DNA of 64,000 nt from Geotrypetes seraphini. Its lineage: Eukaryota; Chordata; Amphibia; Gymnophiona; Dermophiidae. Both the position numbers and the translations under genes were made by a program. The stretch covers positions 12,609,749 to 12,673,748 of the forward strand of contig NC_047097.1 in assembly GCF_902459505.1 (NCBI RefSeq), in the 5' to 3' direction. Under the pieces are notes generated by a model that saw nothing but the letters and a program-made list of their open reading frames with translations, did not search any database and was not told the DNA's origin. Shown piece after piece: positions 32,891-44,900 of this stretch (position 1 is the stretch's first letter; the number at the start of each line of letters is the position of its first letter).

Positions 32891-34423
32891 TTAATGCACT
32901 TAATACCACCTATTGAGGTGATTTTGAGTTATCTGCACTATCTACTAATGAATGGTACATTTGTGCGTTAACTGCAAGGTGCAGCCCACTCCCATTTCCC
33001 AAGCAATGCACTTCCACCTAATTCTATAAACTTGCATACACAATTTTACACTTAGCGCATAAATTTGCATGCACAAGTTATATTGCCAATTGCATGTGCA
33101 ACTTATCATAACTAACTGTTAATATAACATTAGCTACCGATTATTGGCTATAATTGGTGTTAATTAGCAGTTAAGTATATAACTATTGCACACAGCTGAA
33201 AGGAGGGCATGAACGTGGGAGAGGCTTGGACAGGTCAGGAGCATACCTAGCACGTAAGCGAACAGTTTAGCTAGCCACGTTTTTTAGACATGAGATTTAC
33301 ACTAGACGTTGAGCTAGCATAGGTGCTCACACCTAAACTTAGGCACACAACAGTGGATTAACACTAGTGTTCTCTAACACATGGTATAGCCATGGAGGAA
33401 GAGGGGGGACATGGGGTCCTGGGTCACCCCACTTTGGGCTCAGGCTCTTCCCCCAAACTGCAGTACCCTAAATGGTTGATGGGAATGCCCAAGCCCCACC
33501 AGCTGAAGAGCTCCATGACCTGAACCTTCCCTTATGTGAGGAAGCCAGTGGCATGCTTTCCAGCCACCAACGTCAGCACCCCTTGGGCATGAACTGATCA
33601 TGACAAGGTGTGCCGACATAGGCTGCTAGAAAACAGGCCATCAACTTCTTCGCACTGGGGAGGTTTGGGCTGCGGAGCTCTTCAGCTGGTGGGCTCAGGC
33701 ATCCCCGTCAGCAAAGATAAAATTTTTAACGAGAGGAGGGGACAGCAGAGAGGAATGGGCAGCTGGCTATACCCCTGCTATAACAGCAATAGGCATAATA
33801 GAATTCATGCTGAGCATGCATCATCCCGGTGCCCTGCTTTAGGCAACCTATACAGAATTATCTCCTTAGTGTATGAAATTGTATATGTTAAGTGTTAAGC
33901 CAACACAGTAACCATTGGTGTGGCTGTGAGCTAATAGCATTTACTAGTTCATGTGTCAAGAGGGCAATTGTATAACAGTGCACCTATACTTAGGAGCCCA
34001 GAGGGTGCTTATTCTATGAAGAAAAGTAGACCCCCCCCATTTTTCTTTATAAAATACTAGTTAGGCACAAGCTCTTAAGCAGCCAAAGAGCACACACCTA
34101 TGATATGCACATAACTTACTGCCCAGGTGTACGCATACTTGTAAAATACTTGCTCGGAAAGACAGGTGCAAATTTACAGAATAGCGCTTTGATGGATTTG
34201 GGGAATTTATGCATATACCCCCCCATATTCTGTAAACATCATGCAAATTTATGTGCACAAAATTGCATGCTATCCTGAGATGCACATGCAGCTAATTGGT
34301 TGAGACAATTTGCACCAATAATTGAGTGTTAATTATTAGCATTAATTGACAACAATTTGGATGTGTGCGCACATCTTGCTAAGTGTTATGTGCGCAAATC
34401 TTATAGCACGCAACTCAATACGA
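32891..34423. other. No gene; degraded MITE-like sequence
   Basis: Repeated short phrases such as AATTCTATAAACTTGCA, GAGGGCAATTGTATAACAG, AATTTATGCAT and 'TTAGCAGTTAA' in both orientations suggest several decayed palindromic MITEs related to the 17909 element. No boundaries could be set. Confidence 0.35.
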
Positions 34424-34558
34424 CTCAAACCTTTTTCATAATACAAATGCGTATTTCTTTTGTAATTAATCTTGAATGCTAATTTGAAAACCTTGAAAAT
34501 TAGCATTCAAGATTAATTACTAAAGAAATACGCATTTGTGTTATGAAACCGGTTCAAG
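34424..34558. repeat. Near-perfect hairpin with ~60-base arms
   Basis: 34424-34485 and 34495-34558 are reverse complements with only a few differences (CAAATGCGTATTTCTTT, AATTAATCTTGAATGCTAAT), separated by about nine bases. The tight loop distinguishes it from the other fold-backs here. Confidence 0.8.
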
Positions 34559-36607
34559 ATATTTTGTGCAAAACTTAAGGGCTTTTTGCTAAAGCTCATT
34601 AAGCATTCAGGGGTAATTTAGGCACAGATCCCCAGTATTCAGTAATATTGCATGCATATTTAGTGAATACCGCCCTGCCCTGCTCTGCCCATGCTCCTCT
34701 CATGGCCACACCTCGTTTTGACTTGTGTGCTATAAGATTACACAAATTAATTTGCTAGTATTGATAGAATATCTGAAGCCTGCCCAGTTGGAAATAAAGC
34801 TGTAATGTTCTTGTTGCATTGGAAGGTGAAAGACTATGTTATAACAGGATGCCACTGTTCAGTGGGGCAGTTATTCAATGGATTCAGGCCCTGGCGCTCA
34901 AAAGCTTTCCATGCTGGGGGAAGGGGCTTTTAGAACCTCTGTAGCAGCCACCAAGAACCCTAAGCAAATGCATTACAAAGGAGCTCATTAGTATTTAAAT
35001 GAGCTCTCCTTGTGATGCACAAAAGGGAACACCCCCCTCCCTTGCTGGCTCAGTTCATTGCAAGCAGGGAAGGAAAGACTTTACGGGCAAGGGATGGGGG
35101 GGGGGAAGAAGCTGTGCCTACTGATTTGCATTTTTAAGCAGACACTGGATACAGTTCCTCCACCTTTTACCAGAGCTGCTCCACACAAAGAGCATACATA
35201 TAAAATTGCATGCTATTGTGCTAAGCATCACCCAGTAAATTAAAATCACTCCCAACCCGGTATTGTTTACTGGGTTGCCAAAATTTTGTGCATCAGGTCC
35301 TCAGTCTTTTTTTTTTTTTTTTTGAGGAGAGGAGAGGCTGGGAGTGGTTAAAGGACTGAGTCCATTATTGACCAAAACTTCTCTTTCCCATCAACCACAA
35401 ATACAATCTATAGTACTCTTGGTATAAAATTAAAACACAGATTGCTAAAATGTCCTGCAACTTAAAACTATTTGACTAATTCAAATCCTTAGATAGTCAC
35501 TGTGGTGAAATCTAGCAACCAGTTGCCAACTCATTCCAGATTTGCCAATATGTCGATCCAGTCCTAGGTTTACCCAAAAGTGTGCAGGGACTTGTAGTTC
35601 TGATTTCCCTACAGCATTCCCTTAGAAAAGAAAGGGTACAAGTTTCTGAAGATAGTGGGGTAAACCCTAAACTGGATTAATCAGTCAAGCAAATCTGGCA
35701 ACCCTATGAATATTCTACATCCCTGTCTGCTAAAATTTTCAAAAAAGGCACAAGAAATCAAACTCTTGATTGTTTATAGAGCTAGCATATAGGAAAAGGA
35801 AAGGTAGCTGGTTTGCAGCAGAAGCTTTAGTCATAGGGTTGCCAGCTGGCTCCAGTTTTACAGACAGCCTGATACAGCCCTGGTTTTACTCCCCTATATG
35901 CCCCCTAGTCACAGCCTCACTTCTGTGGAAATGAGAGAACTACAAACTCACAAATACAAAGGGATAAAGCCAAGACGGTTATCTCCCTGTCTGGAAGAAA
36001 ATGTACCCAACTTAAATCTGCCTGATACCCAGCTACAGAAAGATCAAACTAAGATCAATGCATTCTCTTTTTAAATCAAATATTTTCCAATCTAAATTTT
36101 GTTACATTATTCACACATATATGTACACACACAAACAAGTTTGAACACATAACCGAATGGAGGCTGGAGCTCAAGTATGAGCTGGGCAGGTTGAGGAAGG
36201 ATTCCCACTTCCAGATCTGAGACACTGCTGAGTCTTGGTTGGGTCCCTCACCTTCCAGGTATCACTGCAGAGTGCAAGCTACAGTACAAAAAAGAAATGG
36301 TATACAACTGTCAGGAGAAAGGTATTTGTGCAGCTCTCAGGGGAGGAAAGAGTGTAGAAACACTCAAATGCATCAGACATATAGAGTAAAGGAGGGTGCA
36401 ACCTTGGGCTCTCAAAGACATTAAAAGGGAAGGGACACATCACTTTGAAGGGAAGAGATAACATAGAGCACTGAATTCGCAAACATCTGGAGGAGAAGAA
36501 ACAAGTTTCCACCATGGATGAACTGCACTCAGAATCTGGGCACATGACCACCACAATGTCCTATGAAGCCTACAGATCTGTCAAATAAGTCTCAAATGGT
36601 GTTCTAT
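34559..36607. other. No gene; possible hAT-like fragments
   Basis: Around 35515-35710, 'CTAGCAACCAGTTGCCAAC' and 'CAAATCTGGCAACCCTA' face each other with inner blocks TCCAGTCCTAGGTTTACCC/GGGGTAAACCCTAAACTGGA. A second related start (CATAGGGTTGCCAGCTGGC) is at 35832. These look like a decayed MITE family. The remainder shows nothing recognisable. Confidence 0.4.
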
Positions 36608-36900
36608 ATATTACATTACATTAGTGATTTCTATTCCACCAATACCTTGCAGTTCAAAGCGGATTACATAAAAGTTTTCAGAAATTACATATAAGTTTAC
36701 AGGAATAGTATAAAAGATGTCGTAAGAGTTACATATGAATTACCAAAGAGTTGTCGAGATCTTAAGGTGATAAATGTGTGGGTAATAAGAATTACCAGAG
36801 AGTTGTCGAGATCTAAGGTGGTAAGTGTTGGGTAAATAGAGGCATTTAGCATTAGTTGGGTAGTTGGGAGCATATTAGAACCTATTCCCATAGACTTCTG
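36608..36900 (-). mobile_element. L2-like LINE 3' fragment with a short tandem duplication
   Basis: It starts TTACATTACATTAGTGATTT, then CAGTTCAAAGCGGATTACA, matching the 3' end of the large L2-like insert at 55665 (TTACATTACATTAGGGATTT, GGTTCAAGGCGGATTACA). Bases about 36738-36835 contain two copies of a ~50-base unit with AGAGTTGTCGAGATC. Confidence 0.7.
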
Positions 36901-38181
36901 AAAATGTACAAGAGCTGTCAAACTCCATTAGCTGGGAAGTAAGGCCAGTTCCGGGCAAACATCTAAGGTCTGTGCCACAGAAATAGCAAAGATGAATCAG
37001 GATCAAATATGCTATATGAGAGTACTGTTTACCTCAGTGAAGGAGGGACATCTTAAGGTTAAAATTTAGCAAATTTGATAGCAAAGTTGATAGCAATTTT
37101 GTTGGATTGTTGATTTAATTATGGAATTATGGGGAATTTGAAGAAGAATTTTGGGGAATTTAATGACGATTTATTTGCACGTGAGCCAGTTTTTTCCACA
37201 ATTTTTGTATATTTTTGCATTTGAGCATATGGAATAATTGGCGCATATGTTGTGGAGACCAGCCTTAAGGAACCAACACTTTTTTCAACACCTACACCTG
37301 TGAATATTTTAAAAGTTACAAAAACACAGAAGCAGATGAGGCAACCTCCTTGGACACTGAAACAAGTTTCAGATTAGTGTTTTTTATGCTTACCAGGATC
37401 AGAATGTATATTGATTTTTGTTGTGGAGGTGTTGGTAAAATGCCATTTTATTCAGCTTTAGAGTTGAAATATGAATAACTGAGAATGTAGTGATGGTTCC
37501 TGAATCTACTGGTCTTTACTATATGACCTTTAAGATGGAGCACTGAGCACATTTATAATACAAAAAATAATTTTTCATATATTGAGAGAAGTTGGCTTAG
37601 GGGTTGGAGTCCCGGCTTCTGATGCAGAGATTTAGGGTTCAAATTCCAGACCATAATTAGACAGAAAAAATATTTTCTTCTGCATTCCTATGACCAACTT
37701 TATTTAGGTTTTTATTTTTTCATTTTTCTGGTTTAAGTATGGCTTTTTATTGAACAGATATTAGTTTTGAACATTTAATTATGGTATTGACAACAAATTT
37801 GACTCTGCTGTGGGCAGAATACAAAACACACTTCCAAGATTGCATTGCTGACTACCCTGTTTGTGAAGCCAATGTTTAATCACAGAGGACGGTAATTTGC
37901 CCAGAGTGGTGGGTACAGCTCTGGCCACCTTCTTGGACTGATTGGATGGACCATGCAGTTCTTTATCTACTGTCATGTACCATTTTACTATGTAAAAACA
38001 AAAGTCACTATCTTATTCTTTTTCAGGAGACCATCCCATGTGTCTGGAAATCCAGGCAGAAAAATCTGGCAAGGCAATCGCTGCACTTTAAACCCAGCTC
38101 ATAGGAATAATTAAGAAGGAAATCTGTAGAAAGTGTTACTTAAGAGGAGGCTAGGGTGCTAACATGCATATACTGTGGTCC
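36901..38181. other. No recognisable gene or repeat
   Basis: About 1.3 kb of A+T-rich sequence. No exon or element boundary was seen. Confidence 0.35.
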
Positions 38182-38189
38182 CAATATTC

Positions 38190-38362
38190 CAGGGGTCTCA
38201 AAGTCCCTCCTTGAGGGCCGCAATCCAGTCGGGTTTTCAGGATTTCCCCAATGAATATGCTTGAGATCTATGTGCATGCACTGCTTTCAATGCATATTCA
38301 TTGGGGAAATCCTGAAAACCCGACTGGATTGCAGCCCTCAAGAAGGGACTTTGAGACCCCTG
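38190..38362. mobile_element. hAT MITE (CAGGGGTCTCAAAG sub-family)
   Basis: Ends CAGGGGTCTCAAAGTCCCTC and GAAGGGACTTTGAGACCCCTG-like inverse. Flanks CAATATTC (38182-38189) and GAATATTC (38363-38370) agree at seven of eight bases. It is the same length as the copy at 28911. Confidence 0.9.
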
Positions 38363-38370
38363 GAATATTC

Positions 38371-39440
38371 AGTGGCATTTATTCAGGTAGGTGCGGCTGC
38401 TAGGTGGATAAGTGCCACTGATTAGGACCAAAACTAGATTTTCAGTGACATGATCAGCATAATGCTACTGAAAATCCTCAGTGCCTGCTCCAGCATTATC
38501 CAGATCGTGCCGGGGTGGTGCGGGGGGTGGAGCCAATATTCAGCACCAATCTTCAATAACTATCCAGACACATTAGGACAACAAAACACTAATTTGTCTG
38601 GCTAGCTACTCAGGTACCAGCAGTGAATATTGGCATAACCGGGATATTCCAGTAAATGCCTTATACCCAGGTATTCAGTGCAGGTATCTGGGTACAGCAA
38701 AATGAACATGCGAGTACAACTTTAATGCTAAAGTTGGCATTTTAAAGCAATGCCAACCATGAAGTTTAAATATTGGTGGGTTATGAAAACTGCTGAAATT
38801 ATATTCTATAGCTAGATCACTTTGTAAATCACATGTTAATGGGTTGGATTAATACTGTGATCATTCCACAAATTCTAAGAGTCCTTCCCATTCATAATGC
38901 TTCAGCACTTTATCAAGTGGAGACATTTATCATCTTTCCCTTCATGTTCTCTCGCTTGCCATATCCATGTCTTTCTCATGGAAATATACACTTGATTCTC
39001 TGTTCTTTTTCAGAAATATACTATGTATTATTTTTCAGGGTTGTTTTTTTTTATAATGCAAAATAAATTTATCAGGAATTTATTGATTAAAATATTTCCA
39101 GTGATCACCCACTATTGCTTGAGAGGTATTAATCCACTGGGTTTGTAAAGAAAAGCAGTCAAAGGGATTTCTTCTTTTTTTAATCAAACAGGTTGCAATC
39201 TGGCCACCTAAAAGGGATCATTTCTGCACTGAGGAATATTTAATGTGGCAGTGCTGAGATGGTCTTCTCTTTCAATACTACTTTTTAACATCTTTAATGA
39301 GCCCCCCAAAAAGACTATTTGCTTTTTGGGGTGTATGTCTATCAGTACACTGATGATATCTAGGCTTCTATACTGTTTCTCAAGCTGCAGATGGAAATCA
39401 AATTTCAGCTGTCACACAAACTTGCTTCTATAAACTTCAT
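38371..39440. other. No recognisable gene; unassigned sequence
   Basis: About 1.07 kb. Bases 38380-38720 contain phrases such as CAGTGCCTGCTCCAGC and ATTCAGTGCAGG that read like a decayed MITE, but no ends were found. Confidence 0.35.
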
Positions 39441-39960
39441 CAACTGTGCGCCATCAAACCCCCTACTGGATTCTGCAGACTTACAGAAATTGGTTCACGC
39501 TTCGATTTTTTCACAGTTTGAAAATTATTTTAATTAAGCCTGTGGCACCCAAAATGACAGAAAATATCCCTCTATCTTTATGGGGGGAGGGAGTGGGCTG
39601 GGTGGGGGTTGGACAGAGATTTAATATGCCAGATGTTCATTGGGATATCCCTATTGCAGGATCTCCTAGAAGTAGGGAAATCTTGGACTCTCTACAAGAA
39701 CTGTTGAAATAGTTAGTAATCGAAACCACGTGGGATGGGGCCATACTGGACTTAGTGCTTACAAACGGGGAAAATGTTTCAGATGTTACAGTGGATGATC
39801 ATTTGGCATCCAGTGAACACCGCATGGTATCGTTTCAGATAAAGCTAAGGCAATTACACAAACTCACACAATGGCCACCAGCCTTTAATTTTACCCAGTT
39901 TTCAGATAATCCTTTTATGCAGGTAAATTGTTTTAGAAATTGTTCCCTATATATCATATA
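39441..39960 (+). mobile_element. CR1-type LINE, endonuclease segment
   Basis: Frames read 'MPDVHWDI', 'SREILDSLQELLK', then (next frame piece) 'AILDLVLTNGENVSDVTVDD' and 'SSEHRMVSFQIKL'. These match the apurinic-endonuclease C-terminal region of CR1 elements (usual forms DLLLTN and SDHxxVEF). It is an internal fragment, interrupted by a stop, and is the only endonuclease piece of CR1 in the window. Confidence 0.75.
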
Positions 39961-41861
39961 TGCATAATGAAGGCAAAGTTTAACCAATTATACATTTTAT
40001 AGGATTGTTGTGGGAGGGGTAGGATTGAGATGATCATGATAGTTTAGTTTAACTATCAAAATCTCCAGAGGCTTGCCTAGAGGGTTTGAAGTTAATTGGG
40101 CAGAGGGTGGGGTACAGGGCTGACGATTTGCCTAGGGCATCTAATATCTCTCCGCCAGCAACGTTCTATTTAAGAAGGTCAGACTATTATGAAAGCAGAC
40201 AGGCCTGGATTTAGGCATAGCTCACTGTCTCTGGTGCCAAATATTCATAGGCACTGGAGTGTTGGCCCCGCTTCTGTGCCTCAGTTTGGGTCTACCACAG
40301 CAACTCTTGCCCTTTAGAGGAAAGATCAGTTCAGCACCGCTGAAGAATCTTTCCAAAGAACATTCAGAATGAGGCCAGACAGTGCAGGCGTGCTGAGATG
40401 CTCCGCTGCGCTTGGTCTTGCCCCTCCCCCCTGATCCCACAGGGTATCCATGGTGACAGGAAACCCATGCCAAGGGCAGGGCAGGATGCTGCAGAGCCTC
40501 TCAGTGCAGGAGGGCTGGCTGGCCCCAAGCTGAATACTGCTGGTGGGGGGTGGTTTTGCAGCAATGCCAGGGCAATCTTTTTTTTTTCTAAAGGACTGAG
40601 AGAAAGGGAAAGGAGGTAGAAACCAATTATCTGCTTCCCTGGGCTACCTATGGATGCCAAAAGGTTAAATCTGGCTCCGGAAGCAGGCAGATAACACCGA
40701 CACATGCATGGAGAACCTGAGAAATTTTTGAGGGTAAGAGCAGTTAGGATTGAAACTGGAATCTGCCATACGATGAAGGGTACCAAGGCATGGGAACCTA
40801 TACAACATAATGTAAAACCGTTAGTCATGCAGGCATTAATTTAAAAGCACCTCAGTCAAAAATATGTGAAAGCATCTTAAAGGAATATCCTCTAATCCAA
40901 CACTATGCCTACTCCGAGAGAGTCACAGTAGGATTTCAGTTAATACATTGCCTAACTCTGGTCTGGCAACCCCAGGATTAAGCACAATCATAATAGCTTG
41001 TCCTGTGAAGACACAGCATGGGAACCACATGCTTGATCTGACAGTCTGTCTCTTTAATTTCAATCATTTTATCTTTATGATGTAAAATTAGATCCTCCAT
41101 CTGCTCCCTTAGAAGGAGAATGAGAGAGGGAACAAAAGCTTGACAAAGACTCTGTGTACAAAAGGCAGATGGTCAAAGGGAAGAAAAGACAAAGACATTT
41201 TTGAAATGCTCAGCCAAAGAGAGAGAGAAGCACCTATTTCCTGCAGATCAACCCTAGTTCCTAAAGACTCAGACTTGTATGTACTCTCTTGAACATTTCA
41301 AAGAACACTTTTACTGCTCCTTCCACAAGTCATGGATTGCAGGGTTCAGAGTGCATATGTAGTAGTGTGTGTATGTTTCTGTCTGTCCCTCCTACATTTG
41401 ATCTACAAAGCAAAGGACAGAGGGCTCTCTATAACTAGGAAAGGGCAGGAGTCAGCAAGACCTCTTCCCCTTTCAACCTCCAAAACACTATTTTCTATGA
41501 ACAGCAGGGAAAATCCCTTCCCCCAACACCCTGCACCAACAAGAGGTCTCAAGAGGTTCTATGAGGCTTCAGACCTTTATTATGCAGCTGTCACTTGCAG
41601 ATGCACTACACTCCTAGCCTGTAAATGCAGGACAAGATGGTGGGATCCACACTGCACTTCCAGGGTGCAAACAGGATCAGGAGGCAGAAAGGCTCCATAC
41701 CGCACTCCCAGTCTATATACAGGGCAGCAGAGAGAGTATAAAGGAGAGCAGGAAAGAGACAGTGTACAGGAAACAAGATGAAGAATGCACCTTCCTTTGC
41801 TCCCTCTTATTCCTCCTGCTGTCATTACCAGCTCCCATTGCTGGATGCTCCTGTTTTTCTC
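39961..41861. other. Downstream of ULK3: no recognised gene
   Basis: About 1.9 kb of mostly unique-looking sequence. The last ULK3 codons and 3' UTR should lie here or further left, but no short exon encoding the family's C-terminal 'SSCTLQ' end was found. Confidence 0.35.
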
Positions 41862-41895
41862 TTACATTAAGGAAGAAATACTGTAATACTTACAC

Positions 41896-41960
41896 CTCCC
41901 AACTGACTCCGCCAGTGCTTCATGTTCCATGGATTCTTCTTTCCATTTGAGATCCTTCAT
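41896..41960 (-). CDS. ULK3: ULK3 exon: C-terminal tail, penultimate
   Basis: Acceptor GAAATCTAG precedes ATG AAG GAT. The 65 bases encode [20 protein letters not shown] plus Gly and two bases, then donor GTGTAAGT. Human ULK3 has 21 residues here too (MRESRWEADTLDKEGLSESV then R). The weak polypyrimidine tract and greater divergence make it less certain than the other exons. If the donor is skipped, the frame runs 11 more codons to a TAA at 41862-41864. Confidence 0.82.
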
Positions 41961-44900
41961 CTAGATTTCAGAATGACATTAGTGTGACCCTCTGAAACTA
42001 TGTGATGATCATCCTGAGGTTTTCCCTCCTTTCTTAGTCTGTCCCCATGTAGGTGTCTCGTCTCCTTTTATACACCTTCCCTTCCCCTTGCAGAGGCCCA
42101 CATCCAGTTTAGGATATTGAGGCCCCGATGCTCTAAAGTCACCGTTAAAATCCTGTGAGCCGTTGTAATAGCAGTAAATTTTCCGATTTCAAAATGGTTG
42201 AGTGATGCTCCAAAACTTTGCATGCAAATGAGGTCCGCGGAAACACCATCCATTCAGTCAATGGAAAAAGCAGCTAGCATATGGGCAGAATAGTTCGCAG
42301 AAAGACATAAATGAGCGCAAGCGCCAGGAAAAGTCACGTCATAGGCACGTAAATCACAGGTGTGCCTTGTTGTAGCACACCATCGGCGAACATCATAAGC
42401 ACAGCAAACCACACAATTTAAAAAAAAAAAAAAAATTTTATTTACGCCATGCAATCACCAGCTCCAGTCCTTCTGGTATACGATTTTAATAAATACGCCC
42501 GAGACATGCCTTTAAACACATGCTCATAAAATGTGCTTTTAACACACATATATAGCTAAACTAAACTAAACTAAATCTTAGGTTTGTATACCGCATCATC
42601 TCCACATTCGTAGAGCTCGGCACGGTTTGCAGGAGAAGGGATAAAAAGGAACTTCAATGAAGGGTTAGAGCAAGATATATATGCTGTTTTTGGTGCCCCC
42701 CAACCCTATAAAACTACGAAGCATGTATCCCGTACACGCACACGGGGTCATAGCCTGAAACTGAGTGGCAGCAGGTTTAGGACAAATGTTAGGAAGTTCT
42801 GTTTCACATAGCGAGTGGTTGGCGCTTGGAATGCTCTCCCGGAGGAAGTTGTGGCGGAAACTACTGTTCCGAGTTTCAAGCGCAAGTTGGATGCACACCT
42901 TCTGGCAAATTGTATTGAGGAATACGGGGCATCCCGGTCTCCAAAAAGGAGTACCTAAATGGGCCGCCGCGTGCGTGGATCGCCGGACAGGATGTACCTC
43001 GGTCTGATCCGGTGAAGGCATTTCTTATGTTCTTATGTCATTTTTTTTTTTTTTTCTAACTTCCAGTTCTCATGCAATCAGCAGCCCCAAACTTGCCGGT
43101 ATATGCTTTTAACACAAGCGGTTCAACGCTACCAGCATCTCCAGACCTGCCGGTAATTTTGGAGCATTAAAGGTCGGTGCTTCATTTTGTGCATCACCCG
43201 GCAATATCTGGGCGTCGCCAGGGATGCTCATTTTAATCTTAATGAGCGCGCCGTACTTTATTTCCATACTATTCTTGGAGGCTGCTACAGAGCACAGAAA
43301 AGACCACGCAGAGCCATTTTGTGCATCGGCAGCTAAAATGCTTGTATGCTAAACCAACCAGAACTGGTTTAACGATGAACTTTAAAGGTGCGGTAAGTTT
43401 AGAGCATTGGGGCCTGGGTATCTCTAATGGACCCAGCAATGACTTAACACCTGAAAATTATTTTCAGGGTTACTTTGGGAAGATGTTTAATTAATTTACT
43501 TGCTTACTTACTTAAAAGAATTTGTAGCCCAAACTATCGATAATTCTAGCTGGGTAACAGCACAACATGCATAATTGAAAATTCAGGTAAAAAACAACCA
43601 ATCAAGTCAGATTTTAGACACAAATAAAAGGCTGTCCAATTGCCCTTGCTTCTGAATCAAATTTGTTTAAACATCAAGGGGTTAATATCCAAAGCAATTT
43701 AAAATGGCCAGAAACAGCTCCTAGCCAGTTAAATAGTTTGTGTAGAGCCATCTGCTGATATTAAGCAGCATCTAACTGATTAGTCCACATTCCTACCACC
43801 TTCCCTCCTGGTAGTGTCCCTCCTTCGCCGTCACTATCAGGCCCCCCTCCAAAACCAGCAGAGTTCTCCTGCTGTCAGCACCCCGCTCAAACCAATAGAG
43901 TTCTACTATCATCAGCCATCCAGCCCCATCCCTCCAAGCCAGCAAAGTTTTCCCACTCCCCCTTGATGAACCACCCCCACCTGAATCCACTGGAAGGCCC
44001 TCTCAGACCCACCGGAAGGCCCCCACAGTCCTACTGTACTTCTCTAGTGGTCAGCAGCACGTTGGAGCAAGAGCGATTCCCACTCACTTCTGCCTGTGCC
44101 GTCTGTGTGGTGAAAATGGCTGCCGTGACTTCCAGTGGCAGCCTTGCAAGGCTGTTGTCGTCGGAAGTTGCAGCAGCCATTTTCATTGTACAGACAACAT
44201 GAGCAGGAGTCAAATAGGAATCGCTCCAACCCCAACGGACTGCTAGACTAACAGAGAAGTATGGTTGGCCTCTGGGGGGGAACCTTCCGGTGAGTCCAGG
44301 AGAGGGGGTAGAACTCTAGTGGTTCAGTGTGGGGAGGGGCACTGATAGCAGAAGAACTCTGACAGTTTGGGTTGGGGGTGGGGCTGAAGACAGTGGCAGC
44401 AGTGACGGATGAGGGGCAATACCAGGAGGGAGGGTGGTAGGAATGCGGACATCACTGAGGTGAAGGGAGGGAGAGGAATGACTGCCACTACAGGGGACAG
44501 AAGGACAAATGGAAGGGGAGGAATGATGGAATATAAACCATCGGTTTATATTCGATTTGCCAATTTTCCCTACAATGTGGGGTAAAATGGTATCTCGGTT
44601 TATATTTGGATGGGCTTATATTCAAGTACAGGCAGTCCTCGTTTAAGAACGCCCAACTTACGTAGAACTCATACATATAAACTGGGGTCCTGCCTCTCCG
44701 TGTCAATGCGCCCCTTCTTCCTCACTTCCTGTCCAAATGTGACTCTCCTCCTCCCTTCCATGTCCCAACTCGCCCCTCATTGTCTTTTCCTCCGTTCTGC
44801 GTCCCAGATTCGTGCCTCCCTCCCTCCTGAGGGCATTTACCTCCTTTGGCCAGCTACCTCCCACAAGTTGAACTCTTTGCAAAGCCATGAGCAGTGGCTC

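Larger units (their letters stand above)
42121..43414. mobile_element. TIR element (GGCCCCGATGCTCTAAA type) with nested LINE tails
   Basis: The left end GGCCCCGATGCTCTAAAGTC and the reverse complement of the right end, GGCCCCAATGCTCTAAACTT, are near-identical. The 1.29 kb between them includes a SINE/LINE tail and a CR1 3' end that clearly inserted later. Removing them leaves a roughly 0.85-kb element without a frame. Its superfamily is unknown. It lies in the last visible ULK3 intron. Confidence 0.7.

Noticed and set aside
41610-41690. Candidate terminal ULK3 exon containing a VCTLEV reading on the minus strand
   Set aside because: No acceptor AG in the right phase precedes it and no stop follows at the expected place.
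4103-41861. CPLX3, the usual human neighbour of ULK3
   Set aside because: No sequence resembling complexin exons (such as DKYRLPK or the CAAX-type end) was seen, though small exons could be missed by eye.
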